The translations under genes were made by a program, and so were the position numbers. From Blepharisma stoltei (Eukaryota; Ciliophora; Heterotrichea; Heterotrichida; Blepharismidae): DNA of 64,000 nucleotides. The notes under the pieces were generated by a model. That model made no database searches. It saw only the letters and a program-made list of their open reading frames with translations, and was not told where the DNA came from. Within the stretch, counting starts at the first letter, position 1, and each line of letters begins with the position of its first letter. Below, piece after piece: positions 55,749 to 64,000 of this stretch. The stretch lies in assembly GCA_914767885.1 (NCBI GenBank), contig CAJZBQ010000015.1, positions 558,001-622,000 of the forward strand, written 5' to 3'.

Positions 55749-56901
55749 TTACCTGATCCCTTCATCTCCCATAGCTTCATCCCACGTCTTATGATCTTTC
55801 TTCATTGCCCTGCTTTCATACACAGAAATAACAGCCTGCCTCTTATAGTTCGAACTTTCCCCTTTAATTCCAATATAAGTAATCTCAGTGTAATTTTCTC
55901 CTGTACTTTGTGGGAAATGCATATACAAAGAGTTTGTATTTGTTCACTTTGAAACCCTTGCCATATACATAATTAATATGGTGGTGGCGACGAAATATGT
56001 CCTTACGGAGGTCGCATCACTACGGGCGCCAAAATGGCTTTATAGCCTAAATCAAGGTTGGGACCCTTTAATTCTAACCCTTAGTATGCATAGAACTGCC
56101 GTATGGGGAGGGTGGCCTTGGGAGTCAGCTGGTGGCCATTCCAGTCCGAAGTGTTAATTATCCGGATGGTTTTGGACAACGGGTCTTTTCCTCCCGGTTC
56201 CGGGTGGCCGTAGTTCTTTTTTCCAGGGTGTCATCGACCCCGAAGGTGGCCGACAGGAGGTATCAGGCTAACCTTTACCTCCATAGCACCCGATGGCTTA
56301 CTGACAGGGCCTTCCTCCTAACCCGTCGAGACCTTGGGGATCATAGTGCAAGCCCTACTCCTAGAGAAGATCACTGTTCAAAATAGCGGCTGAATTTCCG
56401 CCCGGCAAGCAGGTTGGCGTTGTTCGAAAGCGTGCGGAACATCAAATCTGGGAAAAAAATTAAAATTCTTAATTGTAATCTTAATCTTGTCATATACTCT
56501 AGTTCCCCAAGTGGGTTTTCTAGCAATTCAAAGGTTTGCACTGGCGCCATCTGTGCTACGTTTGAGAAATCTAGATGATCGTTGTTCTTAAAAACCCTCA
56601 CGAGTTGTGGCGACGTTCCTCCTCCACCTCCTATAATACACATAGATAACACTTTTACAGGACACACAAAAGGAATATACAAAAGCAGCTCTTGGTCACC
56701 TTCATTGCTCTTTAGTGACTCAGTGCGATCAAGCTTATTTTCTTTTGTTTTGAATACAAGCCTTCCTGAATGAGGGGTTTGCTCATTTAAACAAGTGACT
56801 GCTTCTAAATGAATCGAAGAAAGAAGGTCAGAACCAAATGGGTCTGCGTCTTGAGAAACAGCGTGGCATTGGCAGTATCCAGGTCCGTGCAAGTTTTCCA
56901 T
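55749..56901 (-). CDS. PITHD1: PITH-domain protein (PITHD1-like), split by a retroposon
   Basis: Join 56498..56901 with 55749..55968: 207 residues, the normal length. PITH domain: HLEAVTCLNEQTPHSGRLVF, DQELLLYIPFVCPVKVLSMC, VQTFELLENPLGELEYMARV, SLYMHFPQSTGENYTEITYI, GIKGE, AVISVYESRAMKKDHKTW. PITH domains interact with the proteasome/thioredoxin-like systems. The unspliced frame runs into the retroposon and loses the C-terminal third. Join uses the CTTGYCATATAC repeat. Converges with the Rh gene. Confidence 0.9.
55969..56485 (+). mobile_element. Retroposon-like unit R11 inside the PITH exon
   Basis: 517 bp, flanked by CTTGCCATATAC and CTTGTCATATAC (55957-55968, 56486-56497; one mismatch). 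Starts ATAATTAATATGGTGGTGGCG and ends AATTGTAATCTTAAT, a TAATC-type tail like R7. Confidence 0.87.
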
Positions 56902-57122
56902 TTATTATAAGGAATATTTGCAATTTCAAGTCAGACTGCCTTATCAAAGCCAGATTATCAAGCTATAATTACTATTAAAAATCTTTATATCTCATTATAT
57001 TAGTTATTCCTTCACATTTTTCTCATATGAACTTACAAATTATCAGGACTGAATCAGTGCTAAATATGGTCTTTTGTTCATTTTAAGCCATTTTCCTATG
57101 CTTATAATAGAGTGGTTGAAAG

Positions 57123-58197
57123 ATGAAGTTTAACATCTCTTTCCCTGAAACAGGACAGCAAAAATGTATCGATATCGACGATGAGCGCAAAGTCAGACTC
57201 TTTTACGATCGTAGAATGGGACAAGAAATCGATGGAGAAGCCTTAGGAGAGGAGTTCAAAGGTTACATCTTCCGCATTGCAGGTGGCAACGACAAACAAG
57301 GTTTTTCAATGAAACAAGGAGTTCTTGAAAACAAAAGAGTCCGCTTGCTGCTTTCAGCAGGTCACACTAACTACCGTCCTCGCAAAAAGGGTGAAAGGAA
57401 GCGCAAATCAGTCAGAGGCTGCATTGTTGGTCACGATATCGCTGTTCTCCACTTAGTTGTCACCAAGAAAGGTCCTGGCGAGCTCCCTGGTATCACAGAT
57501 AGCCCAATTCCTAGAAGACTCGGCCCTAAAAGAGCTTCCAGAATCAGAAAATTGTTTGCATTGGACAAAGGAGTAGACAGGAAGTCTGTGAAAGCTGAAG
57601 AAAGAGACGATGTAAGGAAATACGTCGTAAAAAGAGAAATCAAGAGAGAAGGGAAAAAGCCTTATTTCAAAGCTCCTAAAATCCAAAGACTCATCACAGC
57701 TGAAAGACTAACCTGCTTCTATCTTTGATTGAACGAAATCCTTAAATTGGAAAAAAAATCCTTGATATAGTGATTTTTATTAATCAAAAATGAAGCCCAC
57801 TCGCATAATTCATCTTAAATCTATCTACCTATCTTTAATAATTATGAATCTTAGAGATTATATTGAATTATCCATCCTAAGCAATTATAATTGATTAATA
57901 GGATACTAGATAAATATATTGTATCCTCTATTTCTTGTGGGAGAGAGGAAAAATATTTATATTGAAATAAAATTTGATATGGTTCTTTAAACTACCTTTG
58001 ATAGAACGGTAGCGGTTGGCTCGATCAAGGATTAGGGAAGAGTAAGAAGAAAGACAAAAGAAAAGGCTCAGAAGAAGGAAAGATGGCAGAGAGCTAAAGA
58101 GGCTGCAAAGAAATACAACGTTCTTTTGAACAATGTCTTACATGAAAGACATTTGGCTGAGGCTCAAGCTCAAAAGACAGAAGAGAAGAAAGCTTAA
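57123..58197 (+). CDS. RPS6: 40S ribosomal protein S6, interrupted by a family B IES
   Basis: Join 57123..57711 with 58046..58197: 246 residues. eS6: [26 protein letters not shown]-type [66 protein letters not shown]-type [19 protein letters not shown]. The C-terminal helix exists only after removing 57712-58042 with one [18 protein letters not shown], then [17 protein letters not shown]. Part of the 40S subunit. The C-terminal Ser cluster phosphorylated in animals is absent. Confidence 0.96.
57712..58042 (+). mobile_element. Degenerate family B IES (B2) in RPS6
   Basis: 331 bp, TAA on both sides (57709-57711, 58043-58045). Left end CCTGCTTCTATCTTTGATTG with AACGAA; right end GATAGAACGGTAGCGGTTGG, CTCGATCAAGGATTAGGGAAGAG, the decayed family B hairpin. 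Confidence 0.9.
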
Positions 58198-58345
58198 ATA
58201 ACAAAGATTTCTTATGAAAATCACTATGCCCATTAAGACATCTTGGTTTTTATAATAATAAAACTCATAATACAAATATAAAACTAATAGTCATCATTAA
58301 CGCATTTATTTATCCCAATAGGTATATTTAAATAGCTATAATAAA

Positions 58346-59620
58346 ATGTCTGACGATAAGAAGAATGAAGAAAGTAAACCCATTAAGCCTCTAGACGAAG
58401 CTGATATCAGTCTCATGATGAGATACGGCTCTGGCCCCTATGCAAAAGTTATCCAAACTATTGAAGCCGATATCAGTACCAAGCTTAAAGAAATTGCAGC
58501 TACCACTGGTGTAAAAGAATCAGACACCGGACTTTCTCAGCCTTCTTATTGGGATTTAGAAGGAGACAAAATGATCATGCAGATGGAGCAGCCTCTTCAA
58601 GTCGCGAGATGCACAAAAATCATCAACCCCGGGACAAACGAAGCTAAATATATGATCTCTATTAAGCAGCTCGCCAAGTTTGTTGTAGGACTCGGCGAAA
58701 AAGTTGCTGCCACTGATATAGAAGAAGGTATGCGTGTTGGCGTTGACAGAACCAAATATTTCATTCAAATTCCTCTTCCTCCCAAAATAGACCCTACTGT
58801 CACTATGATGACTTTAGAAGAAAAGCCTGACGTAACTTATAATGACCTTGGAGGCTGCAAAGAACAGATTGAAAGGCTCAGAGAAGTTGTCGAAATGCCT
58901 CTGCTGCATCCTGAAAAATTCATCAACCTCGGCATTGACCCGCCAAAAGGAGTTTTACTATATGGCCCTCCAGGCACTGGAAAAACCCTTGCTGCGAGAG
59001 CGGTTGCGAATAGAACCGATGCTTGCTTTATAAGAGTCATTGGAAGTGAGCTAGTTCAAAGATATGTAGGAGAAGGAGCAAGAATGGTCAGAGAGATTTT
59101 CCAAATGGCTAAAAGTAAGAAGGCTTGCATTGTCTTTATTGATGAAGTTGATGCTGTAGGTGGTGCCAGGTTTGATGATGGGCATGGAGGTGACAGCGAA
59201 GTGCAAAGGACTATGCTGGAAATTGTCAATCAATTAGATGGATTTGATAATAGAGGAAACGTCAAAGTCCTGATGGCAACAAATAGGCCTGATACTCTTG
59301 ATCCTGCCTTGCTAAGACCTGGCAGACTGGATAGAAAAATTGAGTTTGGCTTGCCAGACTTAGAAGGAAGGGCACAAATTTTCAAAATTAATGCAAAAAT
59401 CATGAACATGGACAAAGGCATCAGGTTTGAGCTACTCTCAAGACTTTGTCCAAACACAACGGGAGCTGACATCAGATCTGTGTGCACAGAAGCTGGAATG
59501 TTTGCTATAAGACAAAGAAGAAAGAGCATTTCAGAAAAAGATTTATTAGATGCGATCGAAAAAGTGATCAAGGGATATGCCAAGTTTTCAGCGACGAATA
59601 AGTATATGGTCTATAACTAA
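58346..59620 (+). CDS. PSMC2: 26S proteasome regulatory ATPase RPT1
   Basis: 424 residues. One of six AAA+ ATPases of the 19S base that unfold substrates into the 20S core. N-terminal OB region with [18 protein letters not shown], then VEEKPDVTY-type [20 protein letters not shown], Walker [21 protein letters not shown], Walker [16 protein letters not shown], arginine fingers in [12 protein letters not shown], and C-terminal [14 protein letters not shown] ending the RPT1 way. RPT1 rather than RPT2-6 by KESDTGL and [14 protein letters not shown] context. Single exon, no IES. Confidence 0.97.
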   Translation: MSDDKKNEESKPIKPLDEADISLMMRYGSGPYAKVIQTIEADISTKLKEIAATTGVKESDTGLSQPSYWDLEGDKMIMQMEQPLQVARCTKIINPGTNEAKYMISIKQLAKFVVGLGEKVAATDIEEGMRVGVDRTKYFIQIPLPPKIDPTVTMMTLEEKPDVTYNDLGGCKEQIERLREVVEMPLLHPEKFINLGIDPPKGVLLYGPPGTGKTLAARAVANRTDACFIRVIGSELVQRYVGEGARMVREIFQMAKSKKACIVFIDEVDAVGGARFDDGHGGDSEVQRTMLEIVNQLDGFDNRGNVKVLMATNRPDTLDPALLRPGRLDRKIEFGLPDLEGRAQIFKINAKIMNMDKGIRFELLSRLCPNTTGADIRSVCTEAGMFAIRQRRKSISEKDLLDAIEKVIKGYAKFSATNKYMVYN

Positions 59621-59657
59621 CCCTTGATTAAAATTAGGCTAAAATTTTGTAAAATAT

Positions 59658-61381
59658 TTAGTTTCTCGGGTTATTTCTCTCACTCAAAGCAATGTATTGA
59701 TTCACAGCTGAGTTTACCTGCATCTTCATTTCATAATTAAGCTCGCTCCTAATCCATCTCCTATAGAAGAACAAAATCACTCCAAGCACTACAGCTGAAA
59801 ATAAGACGATAAGGATCAAAGTAGAAACCCGTATTCCAGTCCCTTGAGAATTATTATTATCAGTTTTATTTCCCTGTCTAAAATCTTTACACACCTTGGG
59901 TTCATCCTTGAAGCCTTCACAAAGTGTGGTCATTATGAATTCAGGTTTCAAGTCACCTTTATATGTCTGGTTATTTATGACTACAGTTGGATAAAAAAAG
60001 AACCCTGCTCGTGCAAACTTTTCTTTTTCATTTTTCAGAATTTCATTGTCAAGTGTTTTGTTATTCTTTTCAAAGCTGTTTTCTACGCATTCGTCGACAT
60101 CATCTGGGTCGATTTTTGCTATTTTCATGGCTTGCTCTGAGCATCTTTTGGCAAAGTTATTATTTGAGCAAGTTTCATTGAAAGCTTTAATATAGTTCCA
60201 CCAGAGTTTTTGGTTTTTATCTTGTTGAGCTATTTTGTTTATGCATATTTGTCTTAAGTCCTCCATCACGATTTCCCTTCCGTTCCTTGGGCCATCATAG
60301 TCAGGATCAGGTGCACAATATCTACCTCCACTTACACAGTCAGGATTATCATCAGTTCAATTATGAACTTTGCATACGGAGCAGTGCCAAAGCACATAAT
60401 GGGGAGTAAATTGCACCATGTCTTCGTCAAATCGCTTTGCGTATGGAGCAAAATCATGTAAAAAGCTTCTTACTACGTCATTTTCACTTGACATCCAAAT
60501 CTCATACTCGACTAGATCATCAGGGTTTAGCACTTCAAATGAAATAGTAATAGACACATAGTTGGCATTGCTATTTTTCCCATGATTTTCAACTATTTTG
60601 CGTTTTATTATTTCACCATCTTCTTTGCTGATTAAAAGTGAAGGAATATATATGTTTGCTCCAGTTCCATCATCAATTAGTAGCATTGCACGACGTCTTG
60701 AATAAGAGACTTCTTATGGCCTAATTTCTTTTTGAATATATCTTGGCCGTTTTTAATCTCTTTTTTTAGCCATTTTGTTTTGCCCTATTTTTTTGTTAAT
60801 TGTTTTTAAACCTATTTTGTGTCTAATTGCTTTAAAAGTAATTCCTCATTAATTATTTTGAGATAATTTTATAAATACTTTAGTCCATTTATTGCTTTCG
60901 ACAGAAAAATATTTTTGATATCAAAAAAGTCCAAAAAAATAGACAAAACAATAACCTAAAAAGCCTTTATGGATAGGTATCTTATGAAGCAACCATCAAT
61001 TATAGCGTGTTTGGTGACATCCTCATCAACATTATCAAAAACGAGAACGGCTGAGGCTCCAATATTTTGTGCATTTCTGACCTTGGAGATAAAGCTGCAT
61101 CCACCTCGTTCGAGTAATAAAATTGGTGTGTGAGAGGGGTCTGGATCTATCCAGCTGATAGGGCTTAGTGGACCACATCCTCTTTTTTCAGAATCGCTTT
61201 TAGGAATAAAAACTCTTCCTGTAATAAGAGATCCAATAGGTGGAAGTCCAAAGTTAGCTCTGGATGATGGGATAGGATCTTTTGGATATTTTTCTTGGAA
61301 CTCTCTACGGAGATCATCAGGACTATTAATCAAGATTTTAGAAGAGACTACAGATATCAAAACGAAAATGATCTCCAGCAT
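59658..61381 (-). CDS. Vacuolar sorting receptor-like type I membrane protein, one IES
   Basis: Join 61003..61381 with 59658..60679: 466 residues. Signal peptide MLEIIFVLISVVSS; PA domain (SFISKVRNAQNIGASAVLVFDN); central VSR domain with YEIWMSSEN, FTPHYVLWHCSVC, GRYCAPDPDYDG, ENLRQ-type MEDLRQICINK and PTVVINNQTYKGDL; single membrane helix LILIVLFSAVVLGVILFFY; short cytosolic tail. Plant VSRs carry cargo to the vacuole; in ciliates a lysosome/trichocyst-type sorting role is inference. TGA is Trp in KVHNWTDDNPDC. Excising 60680-61002 gives KHAIIDDGTGANIYIPS. Confidence 0.9.
60680..60993. mobile_element. IES in the VSR-like gene with 9-bp direct repeat
   Basis: 314 bp between two copies of CATCAATTA (60671-60679, 60994-61002; TAATTGATG on minus). 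AT-rich with TTTTTGGCCTA-like and GGTTATTG tracts, no family A/B/C words. Excising it with one repeat restores the conserved IDDGTG. Confidence 0.85.
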
Positions 61382-61524
61382 TTATTTATGACGTATATAC
61401 ACTAATTAAGGCTATTTAATATCAAATTTTATAAGAAATTAGCAGGATTCGTGCTTAATATTTATATTTGCTTTCATTTATATTTATTTCAGTATATTTT
61501 ATAATAAATTGATTATATAAAACA

Positions 61525-62829
61525 CTAGAAGTTATTGCTGAATCTAGTGATAGATTTGCTTGGGGTTGAAAAAATGTAAATCAATATTGCACAGATGAGA
61601 AACATAATTAAACCTTTTTCCCAGGTGAAACAACCTTCATCTTCTTCAATTTCTTCTTTTTTAGGATTTCTTTCAAACTCTTCCATTGTTTCTTGAATGC
61701 TTTGATATAGAAGGCGTTGGTTGTATTTTCCTTCTTTAAATGATTTTACGATCTCAAGTCTTTTCACACCTTCAAAAGCATTATCAATAGAAATATCAGA
61801 AATATCAAGCCCAACAGCCTCTGCGTGCTTAGACATCAGAACACTTGGGCTATTTAACGAAAGATTCGATATCCAATTCATTTTGGAGCAAACTTTAACC
61901 ACCTCTCTGTGCTCATCTTCTACTTTTCCTAATATATCAGATTCTCTATAATATATTAGCATATTTTGATATTTGCACTCAAGTTTTTTTATTACTGTAT
62001 GCTCAAACTCATAGTCTGTGTTTGGACGAGTCCCTGAGTATTCTTTGACATTTTTGAAAAAATTTTTGTAAAACTGGCACTCTTCTTGGTACTTTTCTCG
62101 TAAAATCTCATTTATATAGTCTATTACAGTTCGGTATTCAGCAAACTTTCCAGCAGCTTTATTTGCATCATCAAGTGCTAACTGTAAAGCGGAAATGTCA
62201 GATTCTTTATTTGCAGCGCGGCATATAGCTCTCATTCCATTGTTTTTTTGATTTTTAGGGCTGATTAAAATGGCTTCTTTTAAGACATCTAAAGCTTCTT
62301 TAAAATTCCTTAATTTTATAAGTGCAGCAGCCATATTCAATAAAACCTGTGAAATCATGCCAATTCTTGATTTTTCATTTAATTGGTCCTCTTCTGGATT
62401 TTGGATAATTTTCAAATTTTCATCATCTTCTTGACTTTCCATCTCAATCCACGAAAATAGTCCTAAGCAATGGTCATAGCATAAAAATGCTTTAAAATAG
62501 TGGCCTTTGTGGAAGTTTTTATTCCCTGACTCTCGAAGCTCATTAGCGATCATTACTTTGTTTGTAAATTCTGTTTTCCTGTGTCGAGATATAAAGGTGT
62601 GATGGAATAAAGAATTTTGAAGATAAAAAGGAAGGTTGTAGAAGCAAGGGAATTTTTCTGGTTTGTAACGTGCGAATGCATCAATATACGGAGATATATA
62701 AGGCTTGGAGTAGTCTTGAGTGAATTGAAAACAGCTAGGGTCATCGACTCTATGGGTTTTATTAATTGCGAAAGGAGATTTTATTGTTCCTTTTGAGGGA
62801 GCGAGGGTGAAGAATGGGCATCCGGACAT
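61525..62829 (-). CDS. TPR protein with C-terminal membrane anchor
   Basis: 434 residues. TPR-like repeats from about 100 to 230 (ELRESGNKNFHKGHYFKAFL, QVLLNMAAALIKLRNFKEAL), Glu-rich linker, then GLIMFLICAILIYIFSTP near the C-terminus, followed by a short basic tail: a tail-anchor layout. N-terminal 90 residues aromatic and unlike known domains. TPR plus tail anchor is typical of co-chaperone receptors on ER or mitochondria, but no EEVD clamp residues were checked. No IES. Confidence 0.82.
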   Translation of the reverse strand: MSGCPFFTLAPSKGTIKSPFAINKTHRVDDPSCFQFTQDYSKPYISPYIDAFARYKPEKFPCFYNLPFYLQNSLFHHTFISRHRKTEFTNKVMIANELRESGNKNFHKGHYFKAFLCYDHCLGLFSWIEMESQEDDENLKIIQNPEEDQLNEKSRIGMISQVLLNMAAALIKLRNFKEALDVLKEAILISPKNQKNNGMRAICRAANKESDISALQLALDDANKAAGKFAEYRTVIDYINEILREKYQEECQFYKNFFKNVKEYSGTRPNTDYEFEHTVIKKLECKYQNMLIYYRESDILGKVEDEHREVVKVCSKMNWISNLSLNSPSVLMSKHAEAVGLDISDISIDNAFEGVKRLEIVKSFKEGKYNQRLLYQSIQETMEEFERNPKKEEIEEDEGCFTWEKGLIMFLICAILIYIFSTPSKSITRFSNNF

Positions 62830-63895
62830 GATATAATTTTGCGATTATTTTTTGTGAAATCATTTTTTGGTAGTAAAATTTAATTTTATTATTTAAATTT
62901 ATTGTAATTACTGCCAGAAAATAGGATATTACTGTTTTTTATGATTATTTGGGGATAATAAAAATTTTTATCAATAAATTAAAGTTGCAACATTAGGAAT
63001 CTTATCTTATGGAATTTATATCGCTTAACGTCCACTACGGGGTTACAACTCCAGGTTTATCACTCGCCTTTCGTCGCATCGGGCCCACCAGCCTGCTGGA
63101 GACAAACTCGCTTCGATCGCCAAGGTGCTTCTAGGGCAAATGTCCACGTCTCGACGGGCAACATTTAGGAATCATTGAAAAATTTTTATTCATTTTTGAT
63201 TGTTATAATAAATAATTAATGGCGATCAGAATCACTTATTGAATACACCTAATTGTCATTGGCACTTTTCAAGCTCTTTAGGTTGAAAATCTCCAGCTGA
63301 CAAAAAGTAAAAAGTGAAGCGATGGCCGCGGTAACCTTTGTCTATCGCTCGTCCAGCTTCAAACAAACCAGAACTAAATAAAGTTAAATTAAAATCAGTT
63401 GAATGTATTTACGCTAGCGTTTAATATGATTAAACTCAAATAGCCTGAGTCTATTCGATTATGAGATGAAAGATCACTTGCCAACACATAAATATGCTAA
63501 TTATATATATTATCGATGTTGCCAGTGATTAAGTGCTTTTTAAGTATGAGAACTTGAAAAATATATATTAACTCTCAATTAAATGATACTGCCTTGCATA
63601 GCTCTCAAAGTATCAAATAGCAGAATTTGGTTTGAAATATTCGTGGACCTTTACAATTATATATATATAAAAACCCGTAATCTTTTTGTATTTAAAAAAA
63701 CTAATTAACTGATTCAAGATTCAGAATAATAAAAAATTGCCTCTAAAATTGCTGAAGCTAAATTATTTTAATTCTAAGTTCTTTTAAATATACTCATTAT
63801 TTTTCTTTTCCTATTATCGCAGCCTATTCTTTCTTTTGGTTAAATATTTTGTTTCTATTCCTAAATCATTTAAAAAGTTCCATAATATTTATTGG
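62830..63895. other. Gene-free stretch with a retroposon fragment
   Basis: AT-rich spacer. At about 63018-63180 a GC-richer block (TATCGCTTAACGTCCACTAC, CGCATCGGGCCCACC) matches the 3' part of unit R5, so it is a truncated R copy; its far limit (perhaps 63390) is unclear. Nothing else seen. Confidence 0.65.
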
Positions 63896-64000
63896 ATGTC
63901 AAGTTACGGAGCCTCAACTCCTGATAGAAGAAGATCTCAAGATTCAGATAGACCGATTTTCTTAAACGAGCTCTCATTAAGCAAAATCGAAAACAAACTT
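63896..64000 (+). CDS. Start of an unidentified gene (cut by window end)
   Basis: 35 codons from the ATG at 63896, open to the end: MSSYGASTPDRRRSQDSDRP then IFLNELSLSKIENKL. Ser/Arg-rich start. Too short to name. Preceded by an AT-rich leader. Confidence 0.6.
   Translation, partial: MSSYGASTPDRRRSQDSDRPIFLNELSLSKIENKL

Overview
This looks like a stretch of the germline (micronuclear) genome of a heterotrich ciliate, most likely Blepharisma. Three features support this. First, UGA must be read as tryptophan: many conserved proteins run through in-frame TGA codons at Trp positions (endonuclease III, the giant HECT ligase, CHMP7-like, KRI1-region genes and others), while TAA and TAG are used as stops. 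Second, four genes carry spliceosomal introns of exactly 15 nt (CCT7, a coiled-coil gene, KRI1, an SSX2IP-like gene), a size known from Blepharisma and Stentor. Third, at least a dozen coding exons are cut by inserted DNA, and removing each insert with one copy of its flanking direct repeat restores the reading frame, as expected for internally eliminated sequences (IESs).

Layout. 1-5 kb: DUF1349 gene, two tandem endonuclease III genes, CCT7 chaperonin, coiled-coil gene. 5-9 kb: mitochondrial-type TPR gene split by a retroposon, then phosphoglycerate mutase. 9-16.6 kb: an unknown gene split by a retroposon, ankyrin gene, KRI1, tRNA-Ala(UGC), coiled-coil/CHORD-like Zn protein, and an unknown gene split by a MITE. 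16.6-22.4 kb: accessory region with several MITEs, a short P-loop GTPase-like gene, and an island of bacterial-looking DNA (decayed IS481 transposase plus two other reading frames) bounded by two oppositely oriented MITEs. 22.6-32.8 kb: eIF6, citrate-type mitochondrial carrier, CHMP7-like ESCRT-III gene (two IESs), secreted protein, SSX2IP-like gene (retroposon plus intron), malectin protein (retroposon), small membrane protein. 32.8-50.2 kb: one giant minus-strand HECT E3 ligase gene of about 3,990 codons, cut by eight insertions. 50.4-64 kb: unknown gene with an IES, SmB, Rh/ammonium channel (50-bp IES), PITH protein (retroposon), RPS6 (IES), RPT1 proteasome ATPase, vacuolar sorting receptor-like protein (IES), TPR tail-anchored protein, start of another gene.

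Inserted DNA falls into several classes. (A, B, C) MITEs with CTCCCC...GGGGAG ends and mostly TTA/TAA (TWA) target duplications; the three families use different subterminal words but share one asymmetric plan (hairpin at one end, two direct word copies at the other). (R) About ten GC-rich 0.35-0.6 kb retroposon-like units with 9-16 bp target duplications, often starting near AAAATGGC. (FB) Two foldback-like elements whose inverted repeats are themselves tandem repeats. (H) One long-TIR element with an internal 4 x 162-bp array. There are also simple IESs, including one of 50 bp.

The genes are ordinary housekeeping genes in no obvious operon order; the interest lies in how densely exons are interrupted, and in the need for base-accurate excision at TWA, TCA and non-TA sites. 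All joins were worked out by eye from the sequence. Family names rest on remembered conserved motifs, not on a database search.
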